NCBI GenBank assembly: GCA_020350085.1
Contig: CP070706.1
Span: 1,865,172 to 1,872,913, forward strand
Source of the DNA: Acidobacteriota bacterium
Lineage (GTDB): Bacteria > Acidobacteriota > Polarisedimenticolia > J045
Reading direction: 5' to 3'
DNA: 7,742 nucleotides
The notes under the pieces were generated by a model. The model was not told the origin of the DNA. It did not search any database and was given only the letters and a program-made list of their open reading frames with translations. Positions within the stretch are counted from its first letter, which is position 1. Each line of letters begins with the position of its first letter. The position numbers and the translations under genes are program-made. Below are positions 1 through 6,235 of this stretch, piece by piece.

Positions 1-515
1 AACGTCGCGTTGGCTCCGAGGGCGACAGCCAGCGGGTTGAACGGACGATCCAGCGATCCGACCGGTGTCGAGGGCGTGCGTTTGCCCAGCTCCGACGTCG
101 GCGAGTACTGCCCTTTCGTCAGGCCGTAGATGCGATTGTTGAACAGCAAGATCTTGACGCCGACGTTGCGCCGCAGGGCGTGCACGAGATGGTTTCCGCC
201 GATGGCGAGCGCGTCCCCATCGCCGGTGACGACCCACACGGAAAGATCCGGGTTGACGAGCTTGATGCCGGTCGCAAACGAGGGCGCGCGTCCGTGCACC
301 GTGTGAAAGCCGTAGGTCTCCGTGTAGTACGGGAACCGGCTCGCACAGCCGATGCCGGAGACGATGACGAACTTCTCGCGGGCGATGCCGAGCCCGGCAA
401 ACACGCTCTGCACCGAGCTGAGAATGGCGTAGTCGCCGCAACCGGGACACCAGCGGACCTCGTTTTGGCTGGCGAAGTCTTTCTTGCTGTGAAGGGGGGC
501 ATCGAGGCTCGACAT
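1..515 (-). CDS. korB: 2-oxoglutarate:ferredoxin oxidoreductase, beta subunit (partial, 3' end off the left edge)
   Basis: This is the thiamine-pyrophosphate subunit of a two-subunit 2-oxoacid:ferredoxin oxidoreductase, which with KorA oxidatively decarboxylates 2-oxoglutarate to succinyl-CoA and passes electrons through a [4Fe-4S] cluster to ferredoxin in the cytoplasm. The window holds 171 codons, about half of the roughly 330-370 residues usual for the family; the frame is open to base 1. WCPGCGD (residues 22-28) carries two of the cluster cysteines (C23, C26), and C57 in SGIGCASRFPYY is a third candidate. The TPP/Mg motif GDG-X25-NN spans residues 98-127, followed by IYGLTKGQYSPTS. The stretch around TYGFHTVHGRAP resembles KorB of mycobacterial and Bacteroidetes type, hence 2-oxoglutarate rather than pyruvate, though substrate is inferred. 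The ATG lies 2 nt after the korA stop (TGAACATG), with a GGGAG ribosome site (bases 523-527) inside the end of korA, so translation is probably coupled. Confidence 0.95.
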   Translation of the reverse strand, partial: MSSLDAPLHSKKDFASQNEVRWCPGCGDYAILSSVQSVFAGLGIAREKFVIVSGIGCASRFPYYTETYGFHTVHGRAPSFATGIKLVNPDLSVWVVTGDGDALAIGGNHLVHALRRNVGVKILLFNNRIYGLTKGQYSPTSELGKRTPSTPVGSLDRPFNPLAVALGANAT

Positions 516-517
516 GT

Positions 518-2380
518 TCAGTCTCCCAAGATCGCAGCGATCCGCTCGCGAATCTCGCCGACGCGGAACGGCAGCCCCTGAACCTTGTTCAGCCCCTCGA
601 GCTCGATCGCGAACTCCGATTGCAGCCATCGCCGGAGCTGGCCGGTGTTGAGCTCGGCGACGAGAACGCGCGCGAAGCGGCGCAGGAGGTCGTGCAAGCC
701 GCGCGGCAGAGGATGCAGATATCTCAGGTGCAGACTCGCGACGGCGAGCCCCTCGGCACGTGCCTCTCGAACGGCCTGGGTGATCGCCCCATACGTTCCG
801 CCCCAGCCCACGACGAGCAGCTCGTCGGTCGGCTCGCCCGCCTCGAGAACCGCTGGGGGGATCGCCTCGACCATGCCCGAGACCTTGGCCGCCCGCAGGC
901 GGACCATCCGCTCGTGGTTGAACGGATCGTACGAGACGTCTCCGTGCTCGTCCTTCTCCAACCCGCCGACGCGGTGCTGTAGACCCGGCGTGCCCGGTTT
1001 GATCCAAGGGCGCGCGAGCGTGCGCGGATCGCGCGCGTAGCTGCCGCGATGCTCGCCGGGGTCGGTGAGGAAGCCCGGCTCGATGGCGGGGATCTCGTCA
1101 GGCTCGGGAACGCGCCACGGCTCGGCTCCGCTCGCCAGATAGCCTTCGGAGAGCAGGATGACCGGAGTGCGGTAGCGGATCGCCAGCCGCGCGGCCTCGA
1201 TCGTCATCCAAAAGCAATCGCCGGGCGTGGCGGCGGCCAGCACCGGCAGCGGAAGCTCGGCATGGCGGCCGCAGAGGGCCATCAGCAGGTCCGCCTGCTC
1301 GGTTTTGGTCGGCAGGCCGGTCGACGGGCCCGCTCGCTGCACGTCGATCACGATCAGCGGCAGCTCGACCATGCCCGCCAGACCGAGGATCTCGGTCTTG
1401 AGCACCATGCCGGGCCCGCTGGTCGACGTGACGCCGAGACCACCGGCGAAAGACGCACCGACGGCGGCGCCGATGCTGGCGATCTCGTCTTCAGCCTGAT
1501 ACGCCAGGACGTCGTGAGCATGCAGCCGGCTCGCCATGTGCAGGATGGTCGACGCCGGCGTGATCGGATAAGAGCCGAGCACGACGCGCAGGCCCGACTT
1601 GTGGGCGACGGTGGCGAGCGCGAGAGCGATGGCTTCGTTGCCATCGATGTTGCGGTACGTGCCCGGCGCGAGCCGCGCCGGGGGCACTTCGTAGCTGGTT
1701 TGGAAGGCGCGGATCGTGTTGGCGTAGTTGTACCCCGCGCGCAGAACCGCCTCGTTGGCCGCGGCGAGCTCGGGACGATGCTTGAACTTGGCTTCGAGCC
1801 AACCGATCGTCGGCTGGAGCGATCGCTGATAGAGCCAGTACACCATGCCGAGCGCGAAGAAGTTCTTGCAGCGATCGATCTCACGCACCGACAGCCCAGA
1901 GTCCTTCAACGCCTCGCGCGTCAGCGCCGTCATCGAGACCGGAAAGACGCGACAACCCGACAGGCTGTCGTCCTCGAGCGGGTTGTGCGCGTAGCCGGCC
2001 TTCTTCAGGTTCGTGTCAACGAACGTGTCTTTGTTGACGATCAGGATGCCCCCGGGCTTGAGGTCCGAGAGATTGGTCCTCAGCGCAGCAGGGTTGAAGG
2101 CGACCAGCACGTCGGAAGCGTCGCCCGGCGTCATGATGTCGTGTGAGGAGAACTGCAACTGAAAGCCCGAAACGCCGGGCAAGGTACCTGCCGGAGCGCG
2201 AATCTCCGCCGGATAATCGGGCAACGTGGCGACGTCGTTGCCGGCGAGGGCGGAGGTCGACGTCAGTTGGCCACCCGTGACCTGAATGCCGTCACCGGAG
2301 TCACCCGCCAGGCGGATCGTGACCTCATCGAGCCGCTCGCGCTTTCGCGACGCGGTCTGCGTGCCCGATTCCTCGCTCAT
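518..2380 (-). CDS. korA: 2-oxoglutarate:ferredoxin oxidoreductase, alpha subunit with fused gamma domain
   Basis: Complete 620-residue partner of KorB; the length fits the gamma-alpha fused family (about 560-650). The N-terminal gamma domain (about 18-225) opens with RLAGDSGDGIQVTGG, a glycine-rich loop typical of it. The alpha domain follows from about 245: YPITPAS (271-277) is the family signature contacting the TPP/substrate site, then EDEIASIGAAVGAS, TSTSGPGM and QRAGPSTGLPTKTEQ (348-362). The C-terminal transketolase-like domain (about 515-615) contains HLRYLHPLP (551-559) and ELNTGQL (576-582). There is no ferredoxin-like cysteine cluster, which fits the simple two-subunit, relatively oxygen-tolerant KorAB type rather than the large single-chain pyruvate enzyme. 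The ATG at 2380 is the first residue of a plausible N-terminus; upstream there is only a weak purine-rich stretch (GACGAAGAGC). It is separated by 170 bases from the upstream gene and probably has its own promoter. Pyruvate or another 2-oxoacid as substrate remains possible. Confidence 0.95.
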   Translation of the reverse strand: MSEESGTQTASRKRERLDEVTIRLAGDSGDGIQVTGGQLTSTSALAGNDVATLPDYPAEIRAPAGTLPGVSGFQLQFSSHDIMTPGDASDVLVAFNPAALRTNLSDLKPGGILIVNKDTFVDTNLKKAGYAHNPLEDDSLSGCRVFPVSMTALTREALKDSGLSVREIDRCKNFFALGMVYWLYQRSLQPTIGWLEAKFKHRPELAAANEAVLRAGYNYANTIRAFQTSYEVPPARLAPGTYRNIDGNEAIALALATVAHKSGLRVVLGSYPITPASTILHMASRLHAHDVLAYQAEDEIASIGAAVGASFAGGLGVTSTSGPGMVLKTEILGLAGMVELPLIVIDVQRAGPSTGLPTKTEQADLLMALCGRHAELPLPVLAAATPGDCFWMTIEAARLAIRYRTPVILLSEGYLASGAEPWRVPEPDEIPAIEPGFLTDPGEHRGSYARDPRTLARPWIKPGTPGLQHRVGGLEKDEHGDVSYDPFNHERMVRLRAAKVSGMVEAIPPAVLEAGEPTDELLVVGWGGTYGAITQAVREARAEGLAVASLHLRYLHPLPRGLHDLLRRFARVLVAELNTGQLRRWLQSEFAIELEGLNKVQGLPFRVGEIRERIAAILGD

Positions 2381-2445
2381 GCTCTTCGTCCACCCCGCCA
2401 GCTGTCCCGACCTCGCCGGCCGATCTCATCGGGGCGTTTCATCGG

Positions 2446-2475
2446 CCCGCCCCCTCGGCTCCCGTCGGCTCCCCC
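2446..2475 (-). other. Predicted G-quadruplex motif in the korA leader
   Basis: The minus strand carries four G runs of 5, 3, 5 and 3, separated by loops of 7, 6 and 1 nt (plus-strand C runs at 2446-2448, 2450-2454, 2461-2463 and 2471-2475). This satisfies the standard G3+N1-7 pattern. The G-rich strand is the coding strand, so the motif would be in the korA mRNA leader if transcription starts near 2496. In a GC-rich genome such motifs can occur by chance, and folding is not shown. Confidence 0.5.
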
Positions 2476-2495
2476 TCGGCATTGTCGCGACGTCA

Positions 2496-2517
2496 TCGCG
2501 TCATTCTAACGACGCGA
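2496..2517 (-). promoter_or_regulatory. Inverted repeat enclosing a candidate -10 box for korA
   Basis: Two perfect 7-base arms, TCGCGTC (2496-2502) and GACGCGA (2511-2517), flank an 8-base AT-rich centre that on the minus strand reads GTTAGAAT. TAGAAT (2503-2508) matches the sigma70 -10 consensus at four of six positions. A start about 7 bases downstream would give a leader near 115 nt. An operator overlapping the promoter is one reading; a hairpin ending the upstream transcript is another, although no T run follows. Confidence 0.4.
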
Positions 2518-2550
2518 CCCCGCCCCGCCATCTCGAACGCGCGCCTCGCC

Positions 2551-4683
2551 TCAGCCGCCAGCGCCGCCAGCGCGTTCAGCCCCATGGGAGTCGAAGTCTG
2601 CCGTCCAGCTCCACGCCTCGAGCGTCCAACGGCGCACCGGCTCGCCGTACGACGAGACGTCGAACGATGTCGCCAGACGGATACCGTCGATGATGCGCCA
2701 CGCGAGGTAACGCACGATCTCGTCAGCCGCCCGTCCCTGCTCGCGGGCTCGCCACCACGTCCGGCGTTCGAGCACGACGGTGCGCGCGGGATCGAGCACG
2801 AGCTGCACCCGACGACCCTCTGGCAGTGCGGTCTCGAGCGCGGGGCACCGTCCATCGCTGCACGAGACCTCTCGCTGCGACCCAGGCAGAATGCCGCTCT
2901 GCACGGCGGCGGCCAGCAAAGCCGGCTGCAAGTACGCCGCTGACTCGATGCGGTCGATCTGCTCGAGATCGGTGCCGACGCGGCTCCCGTTGCTCTTCTC
3001 GGTGACGATCACTTGCGCGTCGGTGTCGAGTTCCAGCGTCCAGTCTTCGCCCTCGAGACGCATCGACACCCGCTGATCGTCGCCGCGCAGCTCGAGCATC
3101 GAGACCGCTGGCCCCAGCGGCGTGTGCTGTTCGATCCGGTAGCGGGCCGAGAAGGTCACCGGCACGGCCTGCACGCGATCGCCGCCGAGAGCGTTCAGCA
3201 CCTCGAGTGCGAGCCGCGGCGCGGGATCGGCCTCCGCTCGTGCCGGCGGCGGCGGCGGCCCGGGGCGGCACAGGCCCGTGGGCTGATCCGGGCAGAAATC
3301 ATCGGCGGCCACGATCCGTGAGGGGGAGATCAGCTCACCGAGCGGCCCGAGCGCCGGGCCGGCCACGGCGATCAGCCGCTGCTCTTCACCGGTGAGCGCC
3401 TGAGCCGTAGCTAGCAGTTCGACAGCCGTAGGCGGTCGCTGCCAGCGGCTCTCCGGCGGCCAAGCCCAGGCCGGCTCGGGAACGACGCGCTCGAGCAGGA
3501 GCCGCGCCGCGTCCGATTCGATCGACTGTGCGCGAGCATCGAGCCGCTGGCGCGCACGCAGCACCGCCGGCTCGGCGAGCCGCAGCGAGCGGATGGAGTT
3601 GATCGTTCCCTCGATCACCTTCCACGCCGCAGCGGCCTGCTCGGTGGGGGTTCGCGCCCGCATCAGCAGCACGCCGCCTCGGGAACCGAGCGAGACCACC
3701 TCGACGTTCGATCCGATGCTCGACGCGCCTCGGGAAGCGGGGGGCGCGCCGCGGGCCACAGCCAGTCGTTGAGCCAGAGACCCGTTTCCTTCGCTCAGCG
3801 CCTCGGCGAGCAGCGCGATGCGCCCGCCGTGGACCGCGGCCAGCTCGGGGCCGAACAGATACCCGACAACGATGCCGGTTTCGGCCAGCTCCCGAGCATC
3901 GATGAGTGCGGCTGGCTCGAGGCTCGATGCTGGCGAGGCGGGACTCACGCCGCGTGCGGTCGGCTTGCCGAGGCGGCTCGACAGGGCGAGCGCCATTTCT
4001 CTCGCCAATCCTCGAGAGCCCACGCCGCGCGCTTCGACGGCGCTCGCGCGCAGCCGCTCGAGCGCCTCGTTCAGATCGCTCGAGCGGATCCGCGCCAGGG
4101 TGGCGGGTGTGCCCGCCGCGAGCGCCGGACCTGTGCCCGCTCCCACCGCGAGCCGCTCGAGTGCCATCCGTGCGCGGCGCACGGGTTGCCGCCACTGCTC
4201 ACCGAGGCGCTCGAGCGCCGTCGCCAGCTCCGATTCCAGGCGGCGAGCGGGCACTGCCGGCAGGTCTGCGAGACGGCTCAGCAGCGCCACCAGACGATCC
4301 TGCCGGGCGCGCTCGAGAACGAAACCGGCCACGGTTCGATCGGCGTAGGCGCGAAACAGGGGCCGCGCCGCAGACGGCCCCCCCTCTGCGGCGATGAGCT
4401 CGCCGCAGAGGGCCTGCAACGCGACGAGCACGGTGCCCGGTGGCAGGTCGCCCGCTTCGAGCACGTGCGCGGGAGGCCACACCAACACGCCCGCGCTGTG
4501 CCCGCTCGCGCTCACGGCGGCGCGCACGGCGTCGGCAGGTCCTGCGGCTTCGATCGGGAACCGCTCGGCCGGCGCCGCGCCGATCGCGAGCAGCGCCGCG
4601 AGCGCCGCGCCGCCGAGCGTGAGGCCCCGAGCCCCGTTCACCGCCCGTCGCATCGAGTTCTCCGACTGCCGTTTCACGCTCAT
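2551..4683 (-). CDS. Exported M16 (insulinase)-like protein, catalytically inactive, with extra C-terminal domain
   Basis: 710-residue protein, function unknown. Residues 11-39 look like a signal peptide (MRRAVNGARG, then a hydrophobic core LGGAALAALLAIGAAPA), so it is probably periplasmic or surface-exposed. The middle resembles two M16 peptidase halves: residues about 43-235, with the TPATLARIRSSDLNEALERL stretch typical of the end of an M16 domain, and about 258-460, with GIVVGYLFGPE, EALSEGNGSLAQRL, TPTEQAAAAWKVIEGTINSI and LTGEEQRLIAVAGP in the order expected of an M16 C domain. No HxxEH zinc motif is present, so proteolysis is unlikely. A proline-rich linker (474-480, five consecutive prolines) leads to a beta-rich C-terminal domain (about 488-700), possibly LolA/outer-membrane-carrier-like. 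Cysteine pairs C464/C472 and C608/C613 could form disulfides. The ATG at 4683 lies 2 nt after the upstream stop (TGACCATG), suggesting coupling; an ATG at 4653, with GGAG six bases upstream (4660-4663), is an equally good start and gives a cleaner signal peptide. The family call is from pattern alone. Confidence 0.6.
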   Translation of the reverse strand: MSVKRQSENSMRRAVNGARGLTLGGAALAALLAIGAAPAERFPIEAAGPADAVRAAVSASGHSAGVLVWPPAHVLEAGDLPPGTVLVALQALCGELIAAEGGPSAARPLFRAYADRTVAGFVLERARQDRLVALLSRLADLPAVPARRLESELATALERLGEQWRQPVRRARMALERLAVGAGTGPALAAGTPATLARIRSSDLNEALERLRASAVEARGVGSRGLAREMALALSSRLGKPTARGVSPASPASSLEPAALIDARELAETGIVVGYLFGPELAAVHGGRIALLAEALSEGNGSLAQRLAVARGAPPASRGASSIGSNVEVVSLGSRGGVLLMRARTPTEQAAAAWKVIEGTINSIRSLRLAEPAVLRARQRLDARAQSIESDAARLLLERVVPEPAWAWPPESRWQRPPTAVELLATAQALTGEEQRLIAVAGPALGPLGELISPSRIVAADDFCPDQPTGLCRPGPPPPPARAEADPAPRLALEVLNALGGDRVQAVPVTFSARYRIEQHTPLGPAVSMLELRGDDQRVSMRLEGEDWTLELDTDAQVIVTEKSNGSRVGTDLEQIDRIESAAYLQPALLAAAVQSGILPGSQREVSCSDGRCPALETALPEGRRVQLVLDPARTVVLERRTWWRAREQGRAADEIVRYLAWRIIDGIRLATSFDVSSYGEPVRRWTLEAWSWTADFDSHGAERAGGAGG

Positions 4684-4685
4684 GG

Positions 4686-5630
4686 TCAGCCCCGGTTCCG
4701 AACGATCGCCTCCAACGCCTCGAGCAGATGCGAGGCGCGGGCCTCGTGTGATTCGCGCGTATGGCCGCCCATGTGAGGGGTGGCCAAAACGCGAGGATGA
4801 GCGACGAGTTGTGCTTGCCGTGGGGGCTCTTCGCGATAAACGTCGATCGCTGCACCAGCGAGGTCATCCTCGTCGAGCGCGGCGAGCAGCGCCGTCTCGT
4901 CGACGATCGCCCCGCGGGCCGTGTTGACCAGCATCGCACCGCGCGGCAGGAGAGCCAGGCGGCGCGCATCGATCATGCCACGTGTCTCGTCCGTCAATGG
5001 GCAATGCAGCGAGAGGAAATCGAGCTCGGGAAGCAGCTGCTCGAGCGAGTCGACGGCCAGCGCCCGATGGCGCTCGAAGCGCTGCGCCGGGATGTACGGA
5101 TCGACGGCGAGGACTCTCATCTTCATCGCCGCGGCGAGATCGGCGATGCGGGTGCCGACGCGGCCGAGGCCGACCAGTCCGAGCGTCTTGCCCGCGATCT
5201 CGCGCTCATCGAGCCGCTCGCGATCGGGCCAGGCTCCCGCCGCGGTGTGCTGCCAGTGCTCGCGGATCCCGCGCGCGAGCGCGAGAAGTGAGAGCAGCGT
5301 CAGCTCCGCCACGGCCCGCGCGTTTCCCGGATCGACGATCACGACGCGGACACCCAACTCCTCGGCAGCGGCGTGATCGATGTTGTCGTGGCCGGAGCTC
5401 GCTTGAACCACGACCAGCTCTCGCCCGCGGGCCGCCTCGAAAACGGCTCGGTCGACGCGCTGCGACGAGCGCGTGATCAGAACGTCCGCGCCGGCCGCCG
5501 CCGTGCCGAGCGCAGCCCCGCCGAGCGGTGGATGCTCGCTGACACGCACCCCCGGCCAGCGCGACACCGCAGCCAGCACCGGCGGGTCGGCCGGCGCGGC
5601 GAAGACCAAGTGGAGGTGCGTGCGCGTCAT
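4686..5630 (-). CDS. D-2-hydroxyacid dehydrogenase, phosphoglycerate dehydrogenase-like, without ACT domain
   Basis: 314-residue NAD(P)-dependent dehydrogenase of the D-isomer-specific 2-hydroxyacid family. The split substrate-binding domain (1-105 and the C-terminus) contains SSGHDNIDHAAAEELGVRV. The Rossmann fold has GLVGLGRVG (151-159; GxGxxG at 154-159) with the acid D177 after the second strand, which favours NAD. The catalytic triad is visible: R239 in NTARG, E268 in DVYREEPP and H286 in TPHMGGHT. The chain stops soon after, so the C-terminal ACT or ASB regulatory domains of long SerA enzymes are absent; serine feedback by that route is not expected. 3-Phosphoglycerate oxidation in serine synthesis is the likeliest role, but glyoxylate/hydroxypyruvate reductase or another 2-hydroxyacid is possible. 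I chose the ATG at 5630; the open frame continues upstream to a TTG at 5714, but that extension is an arginine/proline-rich stretch unlike any family N-terminus. There is no Shine-Dalgarno before this ATG. The M16-like gene follows after 2 nt. Confidence 0.88.
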   Translation of the reverse strand: MTRTHLHLVFAAPADPPVLAAVSRWPGVRVSEHPPLGGAALGTAAAGADVLITRSSQRVDRAVFEAARGRELVVVQASSGHDNIDHAAAEELGVRVVIVDPGNARAVAELTLLSLLALARGIREHWQHTAAGAWPDRERLDEREIAGKTLGLVGLGRVGTRIADLAAAMKMRVLAVDPYIPAQRFERHRALAVDSLEQLLPELDFLSLHCPLTDETRGMIDARRLALLPRGAMLVNTARGAIVDETALLAALDEDDLAGAAIDVYREEPPRQAQLVAHPRVLATPHMGGHTRESHEARASHLLEALEAIVRNRG

Positions 5631-5641
5631 GGAAGGGGCAG

Positions 5642-5647
5642 ATTCTA
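5642..5647 (-). promoter_or_regulatory. Candidate -10 box giving a nearly leaderless dehydrogenase transcript
   Basis: On the minus strand TAGAAT lies 11 bases before the ATG at 5630, within the dyad GATT-CT-AATC (5641-5650). A start 6-7 bases downstream would leave a leader of only about 5 nt, which agrees with the absence of a ribosome site before the ATG. No convincing -35 box is seen. Confidence 0.4.
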
Positions 5648-5688
5648 ATCCGCGGTGCGGCGCCCTGCGGCGGCCCGCTCGCGGGCGC

Positions 5689-5718
5689 TTGACAGGCGGT
5701 CGGGTGCGGTGCAAAGAC
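5689..5718 (+). promoter_or_regulatory. Candidate promoter for the DUF948/YtxG-like gene
   Basis: A perfect -35 hexamer TTGACA stands at 5689-5694 on the plus strand in the 166-base divergent gap. The corresponding -10 region is poor: CAAAGA at 17-base spacing, or TGc-AAAGAC as an extended form at 18. A 6-bp hyphenated palindrome (GCCCGC-TC-GCGGGC, 5673-5686) ends two bases before the -35 and could bind a regulator. Nothing else clear lies in this gap except a small hairpin at 5765-5780. Confidence 0.3.
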
Positions 5719-5764
5719 TGACGGTCTCAACGCCATCTGGCCGCGTGGATCTGCGCGCGGGTCG

Positions 5765-5780
5765 TTCGCTGGCGAGCGAA
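5765..5780 (+). other. Small hairpin just upstream of the ribosome site of the YtxG-like gene
   Basis: TTCGCT and AGCGAA pair perfectly around a GGCG loop, ending five bases before the GAGGGG ribosome site (5786-5791). In mRNA it could slightly modulate access to that site or stabilise the 5' end. The stem is only 6 bp and may be chance. Confidence 0.3.
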
Positions 5781-5796
5781 AACTCGAGGGGCTTCG

Positions 5797-6189
5797 ATGT
5801 CCGACCTGATACCGCTGATCGGAATCGTGTTGGCTACGGTGTTGATCACGCTGCTCGCCGTGCTGACGGGAGTCTTGGTCGTGTCGCTGCTCGACGTGCG
5901 CGCGACCGCTAAACGCATGCGCCAGACCCTCGATCGGCTCGAAGGGCCGGCCGAGGACACCTTGATCAACATGCGGGAGATCACCGAGTCGGCGGCGGAA
6001 GCGTCGGTCAAGTTTCGCCAGCTGAGCCGCCAGCTCCACCCCCTCGTGCGATCTCTGGGACGGATCGGACCTTGGCTGCCGACGGCGGCGGGCCTCGTCG
6101 GCGCGCTGGCGGCCTACAGGGCGAGCCGCGATCGCGCGAGCGGCTCCAGCCGCGAGCGAACACGGAGAAGAAAGAAAGTTGTTTCTTGA
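5797..6189 (+). CDS. DUF948/YtxG-like single-pass membrane protein
   Basis: 130-residue protein of unknown function. An N-terminal membrane segment (about 5-31, IPLIGIVLATVLITLLAVLT and on) is followed by a charged helical stretch (about 33-83) likely to form a coiled coil, with VRATAKRMRQTLDRLEGPAEDTL, the pattern of DUF948 proteins. A second moderately hydrophobic segment (about 91-107, WLPTAAGLVGALAAY) may be a re-entrant or second membrane helix. The tail is strongly basic (RERTRRRKK). The ATG has a good ribosome site, GAGGGG five bases upstream. The next gene encodes a YtxH-like protein; DUF948 (YtxG) and YtxH genes are neighbours in Bacillus subtilis as well, in a stress-associated operon, which supports the family call and a shared envelope role. 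The stop codon overlaps a candidate promoter for the next gene. Confidence 0.75.
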   Translation: MSDLIPLIGIVLATVLITLLAVLTGVLVVSLLDVRATAKRMRQTLDRLEGPAEDTLINMREITESAAEASVKFRQLSRQLHPLVRSLGRIGPWLPTAAGLVGALAAYRASRDRASGSSRERTRRRKKVVS

Positions 6190-6214
6190 TCTCGTGCAGG
6201 ACCCGTGATGTTAT
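6186..6214 (+). promoter_or_regulatory. Candidate sigma70 promoter for the YtxH-like gene
   Basis: TTGATC (6186-6191) and TGTTAT (6209-6214) are 17 bases apart, each matching four of six consensus positions, and TG at 6206-6207 makes an extended -10. The tract just upstream (AAGAAAGAAAG) is unusually A-rich for this window and could serve as an UP element. The -35 shares bases with the TGA stop of the YtxG-like gene. A start near 6221 would leave a leader of about 15 nt containing only the ribosome site. Confidence 0.45.
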
Positions 6215-6235
6215 GGGAAAAATGAGGTGTGAGTT

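Larger units (their letters stand above)
2381..2550 (-). promoter_or_regulatory. korAB control region (intergenic)
   Basis: 170 non-coding bases between the end of the M16-like gene and korA. Read on the minus strand it holds, in order, the inverted repeat enclosing TAGAAT (2496-2517), two small palindromes (GTCGCGAC at 2484-2491 and GACGTC at 2489-2494), a G-rich tract of three imperfect 10-11 nt tandem repeats (each starting GCCGA, followed by a G run), and about 60 bases with no obvious motif before the ATG. No -35 box of recognisable quality stands 16-18 bases before TAGAAT, so the promoter call rests on the -10 and on position alone. Confidence 0.45.

Noticed and set aside
1049..2146. 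365-codon open frame on the plus strand, antisense to korA
   Set aside because: It lies wholly opposite korA, whose motifs are intact, and its translation is a low-complexity R/G/D/H-rich product typical of antisense frames in GC-rich genes.
3244..3258. GGC trinucleotide run as a phase-variable repeat
   Set aside because: Five in-frame units encode the proline linker; too short and of period three, so slippage would not switch the frame.
3769..4776. 335-codon open frame on the plus strand, antisense to the M16-like gene
   Set aside because: Arginine-rich shadow with no recognisable domain; the minus-strand frame has a signal peptide and ordered domain pattern.
5631..5714. N-terminal extension of the dehydrogenase to a TTG at 5714
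   Set aside because: Arginine/proline-rich 28 residues absent from the family; the ATG at 5630 starts exactly where family N-termini begin.
5206..6039. 277-codon minus-strand frame crossing the divergent gap
   Set aside because: Overlaps both the dehydrogenase in another frame and the YtxG-like gene on the opposite strand; composition is that of a shadow frame.
6166..6187. AAGAAA/TTTCTT inverted repeat at the end of the YtxG-like gene as a terminator
   Set aside because: Short AT-rich 6-bp stem with no T run, inside coding sequence; the A-rich tract is better read as part of the next promoter.
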